Below are positions 47,368 through 60,100 of a stretch of DNA of 64,000 nucleotides, in pieces. The stretch covers positions 7,815,904 to 7,879,903 of the forward strand of contig JASFXZ010000018.1 in the NCBI GenBank assembly GCA_032209605.1, given 5' to 3'. Every line of letters starts with the position of its first letter. Within the stretch, counting starts at the first letter, position 1. The notes beneath the pieces are model-generated. The model was not told the DNA's origin. It worked only from the letters and a program-made list of their open reading frames with translations, and made no database searches. The DNA is from Mactromeris polynyma (taxonomy: Eukaryota; Mollusca; Bivalvia; Venerida; Mactridae). A program made the position numbers and the translations under genes.

Positions 47368-47472
47368 GCTTTTCACTGTAAAAAGACGTCCTCACACCAC
47401 ATATTGTGCGGGTACAATAATACATTAAATTAGTGTGATGTACCTTAACGGGAAGAAGAAGAAGAAGAAGAC
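47368..47472 (+). mobile_element. LINE 3' end (right part)
   Basis: Continues the interrupted LINE: GACGTCCTCACACCACATAT, then TGATGTACCTTAACGGGAAG and a GAA-repeat tail. Confidence 0.65.
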
Positions 47473-47922
47473 TGTCAAGAACTTCTGACACAATTGAAGA
47501 AATTAAGGGGATAAAAATCCTAGGTCAATGCCAGGGCTTAAAGGGGTGTCAAATGTTATAAGGGAATAGTGGTGGAAATGAGGTAAAAGACAGGTAGCTC
47601 GAGTAAGTCACAAGAACAGTGTTTAGGGGATAGTGGGTTCAATCCCCCACCAGGTGCGCTTCAATAGATCTTCCTTGATAATGTTGTCTATGTAAGAAGC
47701 TGAAGCGGTGTGCATTAATTAGTACTAGTAGTATATATTTCTCTTACTTTGGAGTGCTAAATGACCATATATTTACAAAATGTTCAAGCCCAACTGATCA
47801 GAGTTGCACATAAAGGACTTATTGGTCCCTGAAATGAATATATAAGATATATATATTTCAAGAGCTTTCTTGTGATTCTGTGGTACATGTTTGTAGATCA
47901 GTTTTTGTTTTCTATGTTTCAG
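47473..47922. other. Spacer upstream of the MULE-Ulp1 gene
   Basis: No convincing coding exon. GTGGGTTCAATCCCCCACC near 47630 resembles a tRNA B box/T-arm, but no full cloverleaf could be drawn. A 5' exon of the next gene may hide here. Confidence 0.4.
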
Positions 47923-48104
47923 TCAAGTCTAAATTGACCCGTAAAAGAGTCTTTTGGGAGGAACGTTCTAGCAAAGAGCTGCCCTTGTCTTTCGATAGGG
48001 TTCCATTTTTTATACTGGGGTCTCAGGTGAGAGAATGCTGCCATGGCCCTGATAGGCATAAGTCTGAAAAAATTAAAGCAGCCAGAGCGAATACGTCTAA
48101 AAAG
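47923..48104 (+). CDS. MULE-Ulp1 gene exon A (first recovered)
   Basis: Acceptor ATGTTTCAG. Reads KSKLTRKRVFWEERSS and VRECCHGPDRHKSEK, the first Cys of a FLYWCH/WRKY-GCM1-like finger. Enters in phase 1, so an upstream exon is required. Donor AAG/GTTTGT. Confidence 0.78.
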
Positions 48105-51100
48105 GTTTGTATATTGTTAGTTGTTGACTGCACTGTTTTATGATGTACCCTATCAAATTTAAATTTTGGTAAGCCATATAATGTATTAAAGATAAAGATT
48201 ATTTTAATTAAGGCACTGTCCAAATGCAGATTTCTCCTCCTAATAAAGTTAGAGTGATGAATGTTTTTGAGTTTATGTAATATTTAGTTTAGACTTATAG
48301 TCATTAATTTGGACCTCATTCACTAATTGTTTTACAGTAGATCTAGATCTAAAAGTCGTGTCTTTCAGATGGCAACAGCTCTATTGCATAATTAATTGCA
48401 TTGCATCTCTTATTATTCCTCAACCAATTTTATTCATACTTGCACACATTGTTGCTTGGGACAGCATGTTGACTATGACCTATGCAATTGTAACTTTGCA
48501 GTGCTGATGTCAAAATGATATAGTTATCATAATTAAACTGTTTATTTCTGCAGGATGATCATGAATATAGTGGCCTTAAAAAAAGACGTATGCTAATTCA
48601 AAATACCAAAAAAATGGATTGCCCTGCGTCAATTTATATAAGATCAGTTGTGCGCTATCCACATTATCAGGTAAGATACTAGCATAAATTAATATTATTG
48701 TCTTTTGCTTTGGCATCAAAATGTGATGAGCTTATTAACTAAAATTATGATTGATTTATTTGTAGAATAGAGGCCAAGTTCAAAACTGAATCTTTTGGTA
48801 TTAATAAAGTAGGTCACTTATGTTAAAATAACAGGAAAGCAGAAGCTACATTTTAAGAAAAGTTCTGAAACTAGTTCCCAACTTGTATTAGATTACAAAA
48901 AAATATATATATAATTATTGAATTGTAATAAAAATGTATTTGGTATTTTTGTTTTTGATCCAAATCCTATCATTCTGAAAGTGTTTTTAAAACGTTTTTG
49001 TTTTTTTGTACCTAAAGATTGTAGAAAACGGTGAATGGGCTAGAAGAAAACAAAGCAAGCAGCTTCTTACGGATTTAAGGAACACAGAGGAGGTTGTTTG
49101 GGAATACCGTGTGTATGTTTCCTTGCCATCCAATGATGCTCATAGGAATCACCTGACTGATGAGGTATATTTTTTTCATGATATTCATCAGCAATCAATA
49201 ATATGGACACTATTTTATGTACATACTTTCTTCAGGTAAAATGGGCATACATCTCAAAGGTAATGTTCACTGAGGTCAAATGTCATTTTAGAGCTTGTTC
49301 AGCCCGTAACTTTGATATATAAGTAAGGAACAATTTTTCCCTTCCCTTTAGACCAGCAAAAGTTTCCTGTCTATGAGACAGAGTGTTGCATTCAAACCTT
49401 GGGTCTCTGGCTCAAAGGTCAAGGTCACACTAATTTTTCAAAGATGATTTCAGAGCTTTCCCCGGCTTAAATTTTGTCACGCATGTAGCAAGAGTTAATA
49501 TAATTGGCATGCATGTTTTCTCAACAAGAGTAAGTATTACTTGCACCATATCTCAAAGGTCTAGGTCATGCATAGAGTAAATATCACATATTGGTTCACT
49601 TTTACAGTCAGTTATTTTGCCATGATAATTCCAAAGATATAAATGGTAAAATATTAAATGCAAGGTGTTGGCTTCAAAGTATTACTGTGTCTTGATTATT
49701 AGTGTGGTCAATAGACTTGGTAGACAACACATGATTATTAACCCTAATTCAGTACATTTATAAATTCATCTGTGCTTATTTTAAGATTGATTCAATGCAA
49801 CACAATGTGGACAAGATTGTGATTGGGAAAATACATTCTCTTGTTAATGATGGTGTAAGGACTGTTGGCGAGATGAAACGCCACATTAAGACATTTTCCA
49901 AGACTAACTTTCCTGGTGTTCCGGAATGCAACAACAGGTTTTTTCCGACAAACAAGAATCTTCGGAACCATATGTATGCTGCCTTGAGTCTGTCACAGTG
50001 AGTATATACTGATGGAGTAAAATTTGAAGTTTTGTATTAAATTATGTAATTGGATAATTTTAGTATTCCGCACTTACCACCTTTTAAACTGGACATACTT
50101 GTAATATTTTACGTTTCACAAACTAAACTTTGCTGACGAAGTTTGGGTAGATACATAGGCAATTTTTTAAACTTTAAATAGAATTTGTTACACTAGTGCA
50201 CAAACAGTTGTTTATCAGCTATCCTATATTCTTTATATAGATCATAAGATGGATTACATATTTACAGATTGCATAATTTGAAATAAAATATAATTTTATA
50301 TACATAAATTTGGTTTTGATATAAAAATATTTTGGGTAGGAGCAATTTTACTTGGTGGAAAGGGGATGGGAAACAAGCAATCTTTTATTTCAGGCCTTAT
50401 ATGTTATTGATATAATGTTCAATAATGATAAGAATATATAAGCTTAAATGATAGAAATACCATATACCACTCTGCATTAAGACACTAGAGGTAAACATTT
50501 TTACCTAATCTTAATGAAAAAAACTTGCTTACAATGAACATTTCTAAGATAACAAGTTCACTTTTGGTTCATCTGGGGTAAAAAACTAGGTAAGTTCCTA
50601 GGAAAACCTTGTCAAGACACTAGAGGTAACAATTTTGTGATGATCATAATATTTGTATGTATATATATATATACTTCTTCAAGAAATCATAAGAGTTGTT
50701 TGATACTTGATAAAGTATTTTAAATCTGACAGTCTGAAATTTAAATGAAACTAAGCTGAGTAAGCAGGATTTCTTTTACGCTACTTTTACTTCTGAAAAT
50801 ATACCTCTGATTTGTTCAATAATTTATATGTACCTTATGCAACAGGTTTTCCACAGAAGATCAAGAAAATTTGATGCAACACATTGCAGCTTGGAGGAAG
50901 GAAAAGTCTGAAGATAACTTTTACTTTGTACCTAGGTATTGAAATAGTATTGCTTCAATATCCTGGTCTCGTTTATAAGTATTAGGATATGACCAGGGAT
51001 TCTAAAATCGACCGGCCTGTCGACCCTGGACCGATTTTCAAGTTTCAGGCTAATTCATAAAATTTCTAATCGGCCCAACATAATTGTCTCAAATAGTTGT

Positions 51101-54100
51101 ATAAGCGTCCAAATTGGCTTCTCAGGCACTGCACGATGCTTTGTTTTTTATCTTAATACGCACGAAATTGGCCCCGAGGCAATAAACAATGTCCTGTACA
51201 CGTAACCTAGCGACGATGTCGAGTTAGCGAAGAGTTGATCACCCAATAAAGAACGAAGGGGTCAATAAATGAATAAAATACGCGTTGAAGTCTATTTCAC
51301 ACATTTAACAGCAAAATTGAGAGTGTAAAATGGGGACATCTAATTAGTGCAGAAATAATAAGAATTATAAAGGGAGATAATCCATTAAGAAAGGTAAAAC
51401 ATAGTTGTCTCCCTTCGTGACTTTGTAAGGGCCGGTTGGCGTCAAATTATTTTAGAATCCCTGGATATGACCATATGTATTTGGGAATTAGTCATGTTAT
51501 ACAATTGAGCTGTAGTAGTCTTCATTCTCATCTACATAAATGAAAATACTGGTTATCTATTTTCTTAGGGCTATTTCACTTGGCTCATTATGCTATTGAT
51601 ACAAACAAATTTTTTTATCAAAATTAATAAACCATGTATTTATTATCATTTCAGGAACATAAAAACATCATTTTAAATGTAAACCTCTGATTGAGTATGT
51701 AAGTAGAACTGTAAATGTTTTCAAACCAATATTTATTCTTGTTTAGCCCAAAAGAAGAAAATGGGGACAGTGATGTAGAGGACTTCATCTTTGTTCATCA
51801 GACAGCATGGCAAAGGAGACTTCTGTCTATGTATGGCAATGAAATTTGCCTTCTGGATGCCACATACTGTGTGTGTAAATGTGATGTTGCTCTGTTCTTT
51901 TTATGTGTCAGCAGTAATACTGGCTATATTACTGTTGGCTGCTTCCTTGTGGATGCTGAAACAGTGAAGAACATCACCCGTGGCTTGCAGATATTGAAAC
52001 AATGGAACCCTGATTGGTCTCCAGCCTATTTTATGACAGATTATGATCAAAAAGAAATAGCTGCTATTGAGACTACATTTCCAGGTAATTCTTTAATTAA
52101 AATATTATCTGAATATTTTCCTTTTTGGTTATTTTTAAACGATCAAACTCTCTTATTAGAAGCAGGCTTTACCAATGAGCTGTCTAGTGGACATCAGGTA
52201 AAACATTGTTGAGGAATTTAATGCATTAACCATGAAGGACAATCTAAATGCATTACCTTATTCTGTATTGAAAAGGTAACATTTAAACTGATAAAATCTT
52301 ACTTAGTTTGATGTTTTTGTTTTTAATAATAAATACATAACAGTTGTAGATTTATGTTTTCATATCATGTTTGCTTTTTTCAGTCCAACCGGGAAGAAGG
52401 TAATTTAGTGTGTTGGGCTTCACTATAATTTTGCTAACAATAGCCAGTCTAGTTTTCACATTCTTCTTAATATATCTTTATCTTGTGCAGCTGTAGCTGA
52501 AGATGATCACAATCTTTACCAGATTTTAAATCAATTTAGTTCATAAACTGAATGTCTTCAAAATATGATTAGTGAAACCATTGTGTGGTGGTATTCTGCC
52601 ATCTTCAGCTGCATCTGTCTTGAAAACACAGCACATATATATATCCATTTGGTGTTTGTATTTACTATTTACACAGGCAATGTTAGAACACTATCTGTAT
52701 ATAAGTGGACTTCCTGAAAGTAAAAAGATGCCAGGCATTTTGGCAGACATAGTCTAAAAACCTATTAAGCTGAAATTCAATTTGTCATTGCAAATAAAAG
52801 ACAAAAAGGTGGGATCATCGAAATGTTCAATTTAAATTGCTCTATTTTTTAGCTCACCTGTCACAAAGTGACAAGGTGAGCTTTTGTGATCACACAATGT
52901 CCGTCGTCCGTCCGTCCGTCGTCCGTCCGTCCGTCCGTCGTCGTCCGTCAACAATTAGCTTGTCTAGACACTAGAGGTCACAGTTTTGGCCTAATCTTTA
53001 TGAAACTTGGTCACAATGATCATCTCTAAGAAATCTAGGCCAAGTTAGTTAATGGGTCATCTGGGGTCAAAAACTAGGTCACAAGGTCAAATAATAGGAA
53101 AACCTTGTCTAGACACTAGAGGTCACAATTTTGACCTAATCCTAATAAAACTTGGTCACAATGTTTATCTCTAAAGAATCTAGGTCAAGTTCGATATTGG
53201 GTCTTTTGCGATAAAAAACTAGGTCACAAGGTCAAATCATAGAAAAATCTTGTCTAGACACTAGAGATCACAATTTTTACCTAATCTTTTTGAAACTAGG
53301 TCACAACAATCATCTTTACAAAATCTAGGTCAAGTTCGTTATTGGGTCATCTGGGGTCAAAAACTAGGTCAGTAGCTCAAATCATAGAAAAACCTTGTCT
53401 AGACAATAGAGGTCACAATTTTGACCTAATCTTTATGGAACTTGATCACAATGATCAGCTTCAAACAATCTTGGTCAAGTTCGATCTTGGGTCATACAAG
53501 GTCAAAAACTAGGTCACAAGCTTAAATCATAGAAAAACTTTGTCTAGACACCCAAGGTCACAGTTTCAACATAATCTTTTTGAAACTTGCTCAATTTGAT
53601 CATCTCTACAACATCTAGGTCAAATTTGATATTGGGTTACCAGGGGTTAGAAACTAGGTCACTAGGTCAAATCATAGAAAAAACGTTGTGTATGCATAAG
53701 AAGCTGAATTTTTCACCGGATCTTAGTGAAAGTTGGTCAGACTGTTAGTCTAGATAAAATCTAGATAGTGTTAAAATAAGTCATCTGTGAGTCCAGAACT
53801 ATGTCAAGGCTCAGCTATAACAGGTGAGCGACCTAGGGCCCTTTGGGCCCTCTTGTTATATTTTTATACTTAAAGAAACTATTCCCTCACCCACCCCATT
53901 TATTGCTTTTCAATCATTTGAACAGTTGGAGCCTTGGAAAAACAAGTCTTTATTAATTACTGGTATGTCTGAGGATTTTCAGGAAGTCTGGTTTACAATA
54001 AAATGCTTTTGAACCATGTTTGGCATTACTCCCTTACTGGTTTACCCTACTCTTGCTTTCAATTTCCCTGTGCTATAATGCTTTACGTCAGTAATTGAAC

Positions 54101-57100
54101 AAAACAATTCAGTTATTTCTTTTTGAATATGATGGGTGTCAGGTAGGATTACGTAATAATGATTTTGTGATTATACTGCTTTCTTGATTGGTGTTACAGC
54201 ATTTTATGTTTGCTTGTGTTCTATTTGTTGAATATAGCTGAAACTGACTTGTACAAGTCAGGTAAAAAAATATTAGTTGATTTAAAACATTGTGCACAAT
54301 GTCTGGACAAGAAATTATTTTGATCCAATCTCCACCAACGTTTTCAGAAGTTGCATCGTCATGTTCTTGTACAATACCTTTTATTAGCCCAAAGGGTCAC
54401 AATATTTCTTAACCAATTTATGTCCTTCCAAACAGGTATATTTTGTAACAGCAATTCTTGATTGACTTGTTGAATTTTTATCCCTCCCATGCTTTGACCC
54501 ATATATGACTGAATTATTTTCATGCCATTAGCCATTTGCACTTATTGCGATGATTTGTATTGCCTTTGAACCAGTTATGTATACTATAGGCCAAAACTGA
54601 CAATGTTTGCACGTTCGATTCAATGTCCACTCGATATCACATGTACCAGTTGGAAGGATTTTCATGACACTGCGATCAAATGTGTAATGTATTGAGAAAT
54701 TATGCAAAACACATTAACAGATGCACCTGGTCAGGATTGTTATTTGTGGTTAAAAACTAAAAAATAGTTAAAAATTCCTTATCATAATATTGCTGCCATA
54801 TTCCCTTTTATATTCAATTTAATTTAGGCGTGTTTCATTTATTTTTTAGCCCATCTAAGCACCTAGTACTAGTAATAGTAGTATAGAAAGCTAAACTTTG
54901 TAATCACTTATGTCTGTCATTAAGTCATTCATTCTAAAAAATAATATTTTTTTTAGTAATGTATAACATTTAGTGCAGTCAAAATAGCAGTGCACTGATG
55001 TAAGCAATGTAAGACAATCATGGGCCATATGTGTTGTGATATGAAATATTGTGTTCTTGTACATTATGTTGTGGTGGAATATTCAATTATTGTGTGTTTG
55101 GCTATGGGAAATTAGTTACTTATAACCTACATGATTCCATTTTAGCATATAAAATATTCATTTACAATGTAATTATCATGTATCAATTATCCTGTAATAT
55201 TTTGGCTTGTATTACGAGGGTAAGAGTTTTACAATATAAAAAAACTTTCTGTATATCTGTCATAGGTAATATTTTGTAGTAACTATACACAAAAGAGTGA
55301 ATTATGACAAATAACAGGTACAGAATTAGTTGCTGCCAATAATTTTATTCAACTTAACTTCTAAATGATTGAGCATTTGTAATCTTATAGTTTATTGTTT
55401 ATATCCATGTTAGGCTTCTCTAGAAAGTCGGGTAACTGTTTTTTAGCATTCTATTCGAGGTTTACATGGCACTTCTGAGAAAAAACTTTCAAATCTAAAA
55501 TTGCTACAAAAGATTAACCAGCTTTTCACTAAATAACTGACAAAAATCATTCATAAATATGCTGTTGTATTACTTTCATTCACTTGACAAGATACGTTTC
55601 TTACTCTTTTAGCAGCTTTGATTTTTTTTAAAAATTTAGGTATTCTTTTAATTATTAAAAAGTGTTTAAAAAATTAGGTATCTGCAACCACATTTTATCC
55701 TTTCATTCTACATGATAATACTAATGAAGTTAAACGTTTTCCATGTGTACTATTAGTCAAATATAAACTTGAATTTCAGTGACACTTTCAGCTACATCAC
55801 TGAAAGTTGTCCATGAATTCAGTTTTACTAATAGATTTTCACTTAAGCATTTGCTTAAAATCTTAACTTCTTTTGTTTGAAGCTTGTTTGTTTTTACAGT
55901 TTTCCAATTCCAATTGTCATAAAATTGTCATTCATCCAATTTTATTTCTCTCTAGATTGTTTTACATACTTGTGTGATTTCCATCGGGAACAGTCATGGG
56001 AGCGTTGGTTGAAATCAAAAGGCAATTACCAATATAAAGAAAAGCTGCTTCAAAGGTAAGAGCTCAATGTAGAATGCAAAACAGTCTTTGCAATTACAGA
56101 ACCTTACTGTTACCTTATTTAACTCCCTACTAACTGATCTGGTATCACAAATTAGTCAAGTTGTTGGAGCTGAGATGGAAACATCTAGCATTCATTGTAA
56201 TTAGATAAATTGCTAAAACTTCTTTATTCCTCCATTAATTATTGCTCTTTTATAGGATATTGCATGGGACAAAAATTAGTTTCTGTAACATATGCAACAG
56301 TTTCTATTATTTATACACATTTTTTATTGGATCTTAATGATAATTGGTCAGACTGTGTATCTTAATGAAATCTAGGTCAAGTTCAATATTGATATTGAGT
56401 CAAAAGCTAGGTCAGTAGGTCAAGTACTGTGAAATCATTTAATTTCGCGGAAAAGCTGAAAAGGACCTTTCGCGGAGGTTTTAAATTCCCGCATTTGAAA
56501 GTTCCGAGTACAACTATTACTGCTAGATGAATTTTTCGCGGTGTCTTAAATTCACGCATAAACCATTACGCGAATATTAAACCCCCGCGAACTATTATTA
56601 TTCCACAGTAATAGAAACAAATCTTGGGCCTCTGTCAGATCTGCTATGAATAGCGATGAAAGACAGGTGAGCAATTCAGGGCAATCATGGCCCTCTTGTT
56701 ATAGGATTAGTGTCAATATTTTAGCGAATGCACTATTCTTTTAAGGATGCGTGATATTGCACGTGCAGACAGTGAGGAAAGTTTCCATGAAGCTGTAACT
56801 TCTTTAAAACAGTCTGAATATTGGCAGGGGAATGAACGTCTGCGTATTTGGTTTGAAAATCAGTGGTTGTCTGCTTCAAAGGTAAGTTGTTAGATATTCA
56901 AAGAGCATAGCGAGACAAGAAAAAACGATGTCCTGTTTGTGAATATAAAGCACTTTCTCAGTGAATGTTTCTTTCTGTATATTAAAACATATTTAAAATT
57001 ACATTGTATGTTATATTCTTGTCTGCCTGAAAAATATAACGTACTGTTGGACCAGATATAATATAAATTATGTAGACCAATAAATAAATCACACCTTGAT

Positions 57101-60100
57101 TTCCACAAATTGCTCTAATATTGGTAATCTTTTTTAAAATTTGAACCATTCTTTTTAACAAAAACGTAACCTTTGTTTTTCTCACAATATTTATTCACTG
57201 GTTTACTGCTTATTCCAGAGATGGGTCCGCTATCATAGACAGTCCATGAGCAATATAAAAGTAACAACAACAAATGGGCTTGAGAGGCAGCACTATCATC
57301 TGAAACACTCCTATCTGAAACAATATACCGAAGGAACTGTTACCAGCCTGATTGTCACTATAATCAACAACTTCTTACCTGATAGCTTTAAAAGGTTATT
57401 ATTCTTTGTTTATAGCATTTAGCAGTCATAACATCTTTGTTATCAAGTATGTCCTAAGAAAAAATGTGTTGGCATTTCTTTGAACAGGCAGTTAGACATG
57501 TCATTGAATTATAGACAATGTTTCTGAAAAAAAAATATCAAACTTGCAATTCTTATCCACTGCTTATAAATGTTATTTGTATAAATGAGTTGACAAATGA
57601 TAAACTACACTGGTGTGCAGCTAACTCTTAAATGATAGTTATTCTGTTGTCACTATGAAGATATCTTTATACAACTATCGTCATAGTACTGTTATATTGA
57701 TCTGCAGGTATAGGGAGAACAATGCTAAATGCCTGGACACCAGTCGTATGTACTCTGATATGGTACCCAAGTTTTTACAAAACAGACCTCAACCTTTTCG
57801 CGACCATTGTATTAACAGACTGTCATCAGCCACGGCGATACCAGAGTCAGACATCACTGTACTTGCTGATCAGAAATTTCAAGTCAAAAGTTCTGATATG
57901 TCAACATACTATGAGATAGACTTCAGTGAACCTCTACCAAAATGTTCATGTCCAGATTGGAAAAGGAACCATTTACCATGTAAACACATGCTATCTGTTT
58001 TGTTGAAAATTCAAGGTTGTGGTTGGGAAAGTCTGAGTGATGAGTTCACTAAGTCTCCTCATTTGAATTTGGACACTGGTGTTCTAAGGAATGATGAGTT
58101 CACTAAGTCTCCTCATTTGAATTTGGACGCTGGTGTTCTAAGTAATGTTACCAGATCATCTGCAAGTGGACTTGAATCCTCATCAACCAATGTGTTTGAT
58201 ACTACTATACCAGTGGCCACTAAAACTCATACCACTAAAAGGCAAAGGACTGTTGCTGTGGGAACGAGGTGCAAAATGTTAGCATCCTCGATACACAGTA
58301 TGTTGCACCTTGTCCAGAACACCTCAGACTATGAGTCAATGTACCCCGACCTCATGGCACTCCATGGCAAGATAAGATGTTTGGTGCCAAAAGAAGCTGG
58401 ATTGCTGAGAAGACCTTCCAGACCTGGTCGTAAACTTTTAAAGCATGGCCTGTTAAGACAGAGGAGGAGATACAGAAAGGCTCAAGGGGGAACAAATGTA
58501 AAGTCTGGTAAGACCTTTTTTGTATCATTTTGAAACTGTAAAGCATTGAATTAAGAAAGGTCAGTTATTTAGTTAATCATTTAAAAGAGCTGTAGTGATT
58601 ATGTACTGTTTTCATGCAACAATGATTTAATGGAAATTAATAAAAGGCCTCTATTATCTAGATACAAATTGCTTTACTCTTTTTGTACAGCAAGAAAAGC
58701 TAGGAAACAACCAACAAGACCAAGGATTGTACCCCTTGATTCAACTTTAAATTTTGATGAACCTTCAGCAACTGATACAGGTTTGTTGTACTGGAAATTA
58801 TTCTATTTAACAAATCTATCATGTATAGTTTTTATATGCTCACCCGTCGCATAGAAAATAAATTGTGGGATCAGATCCAAAGAACATTTTACGAAGCCAC
58901 ATTTCATGTTTGAAACTTTTTAAGCTTAAAAATTGTGATCTCATTTTAGCCAGATTTTGTAATGAGCTTATAGATAATGCAAGTACATGTGGATTGCGTC
59001 TTAACAAATAGCCCTTGCGCATATGAATGTTAATTTTTTTCTTAAGAGTCTTTACACACATGTAATACCCGTCTCAGGTATAAAGGGGGTTATGAACTGC
59101 CCAAGGTAAAAGGGTTGGGATCAAATTCATTTTGTTTTGATGTTGTATGATGTAGAATGACATATGGCCTAAGTTTCATTTATAACTATACATATTTATT
59201 TATTGCTGGTATTTTGTTTTAAATGTTAGATGCCATGTATATATTCATGCATTGTGTGATAGATAAGTCTGTCCATCTATAACAATGCACTTTTGTTTTA
59301 TCTTCAACATTTATTGAGACTCTATGTTAGAATGAAAAGTTCAGCTAAAATGTGGGTTCTACATTGACTCCTTGTTTATCTCCTTAATTTCATTTGCACC
59401 ATCCACTTAATCAGTACGTTTATGTTGTAGGTTTGGAGTGTGATGCTACAAAGCCACTCACCGGTGTGGAGCGTGATGCTACAAATCCACTCACCGGTAT
59501 GGAGCGTGCTACAGATCCATTCACTGGTGTGAAGCGTGCTACAGATCCACTCACTGGTGTGCAGCGTGCTACAGATCCACTCACTGGTGTGGAGCGTGAT
59601 TCTACCAATCCACTCACCAGTGTGGAGATTGATGCTACAAATCCACTCTCCGGCCAGGTAGATTCAAGTTGTTCTTCAAGGCTAACAGCAGAAACAGGTA
59701 TTCTTGCTTATAAACCTTTTTAGCTTGGCTGTTTCAAAGAAAAGGTCATATTGGTTAAATCATTTTTACTCCTCAATTGATTTTATCCATACTTGCACAC
59801 ATTATTGCTTGGGACAGCATGCTCACATTGACATGAAACTGTGACCTTGACCTTCAAATGACCTCCCACTATGGAGATTTGAAGGGCTTCAAAGGCACCT
59901 CATTTTTTAAAGTTTCGGGTGCCTTAAAAGGCTCAGAGTTGATTCTGAGATTCATTCCATGCACCCGGAATGTGAGCGATGCATAATTTGAAAATTGTGG
60001 TGATTATACTCATATGAAATCCTACATTTGGTCAAAATCACTTGAAAAAAAATGACACCTTTGTTAGTTTTTAGAAGACTCCCTCATTGCCATAGCAACA

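Noticed and set aside
47600..47670. tRNA gene
   Set aside because: Only a B-box/T-arm-like stretch was seen; no acceptor stem or A box could be paired.
52085..52212. C-terminal extension of transposase exon F
   Set aside because: The continuing frame loses family similarity exactly at a GT donor, and the exon at 55956 resumes the domain in phase.
57655..57707. Upstream start for exon J
   Set aside because: The sequence before 57708 ends in CTGCAG and is intron; the phase fits exon I only with the acceptor.
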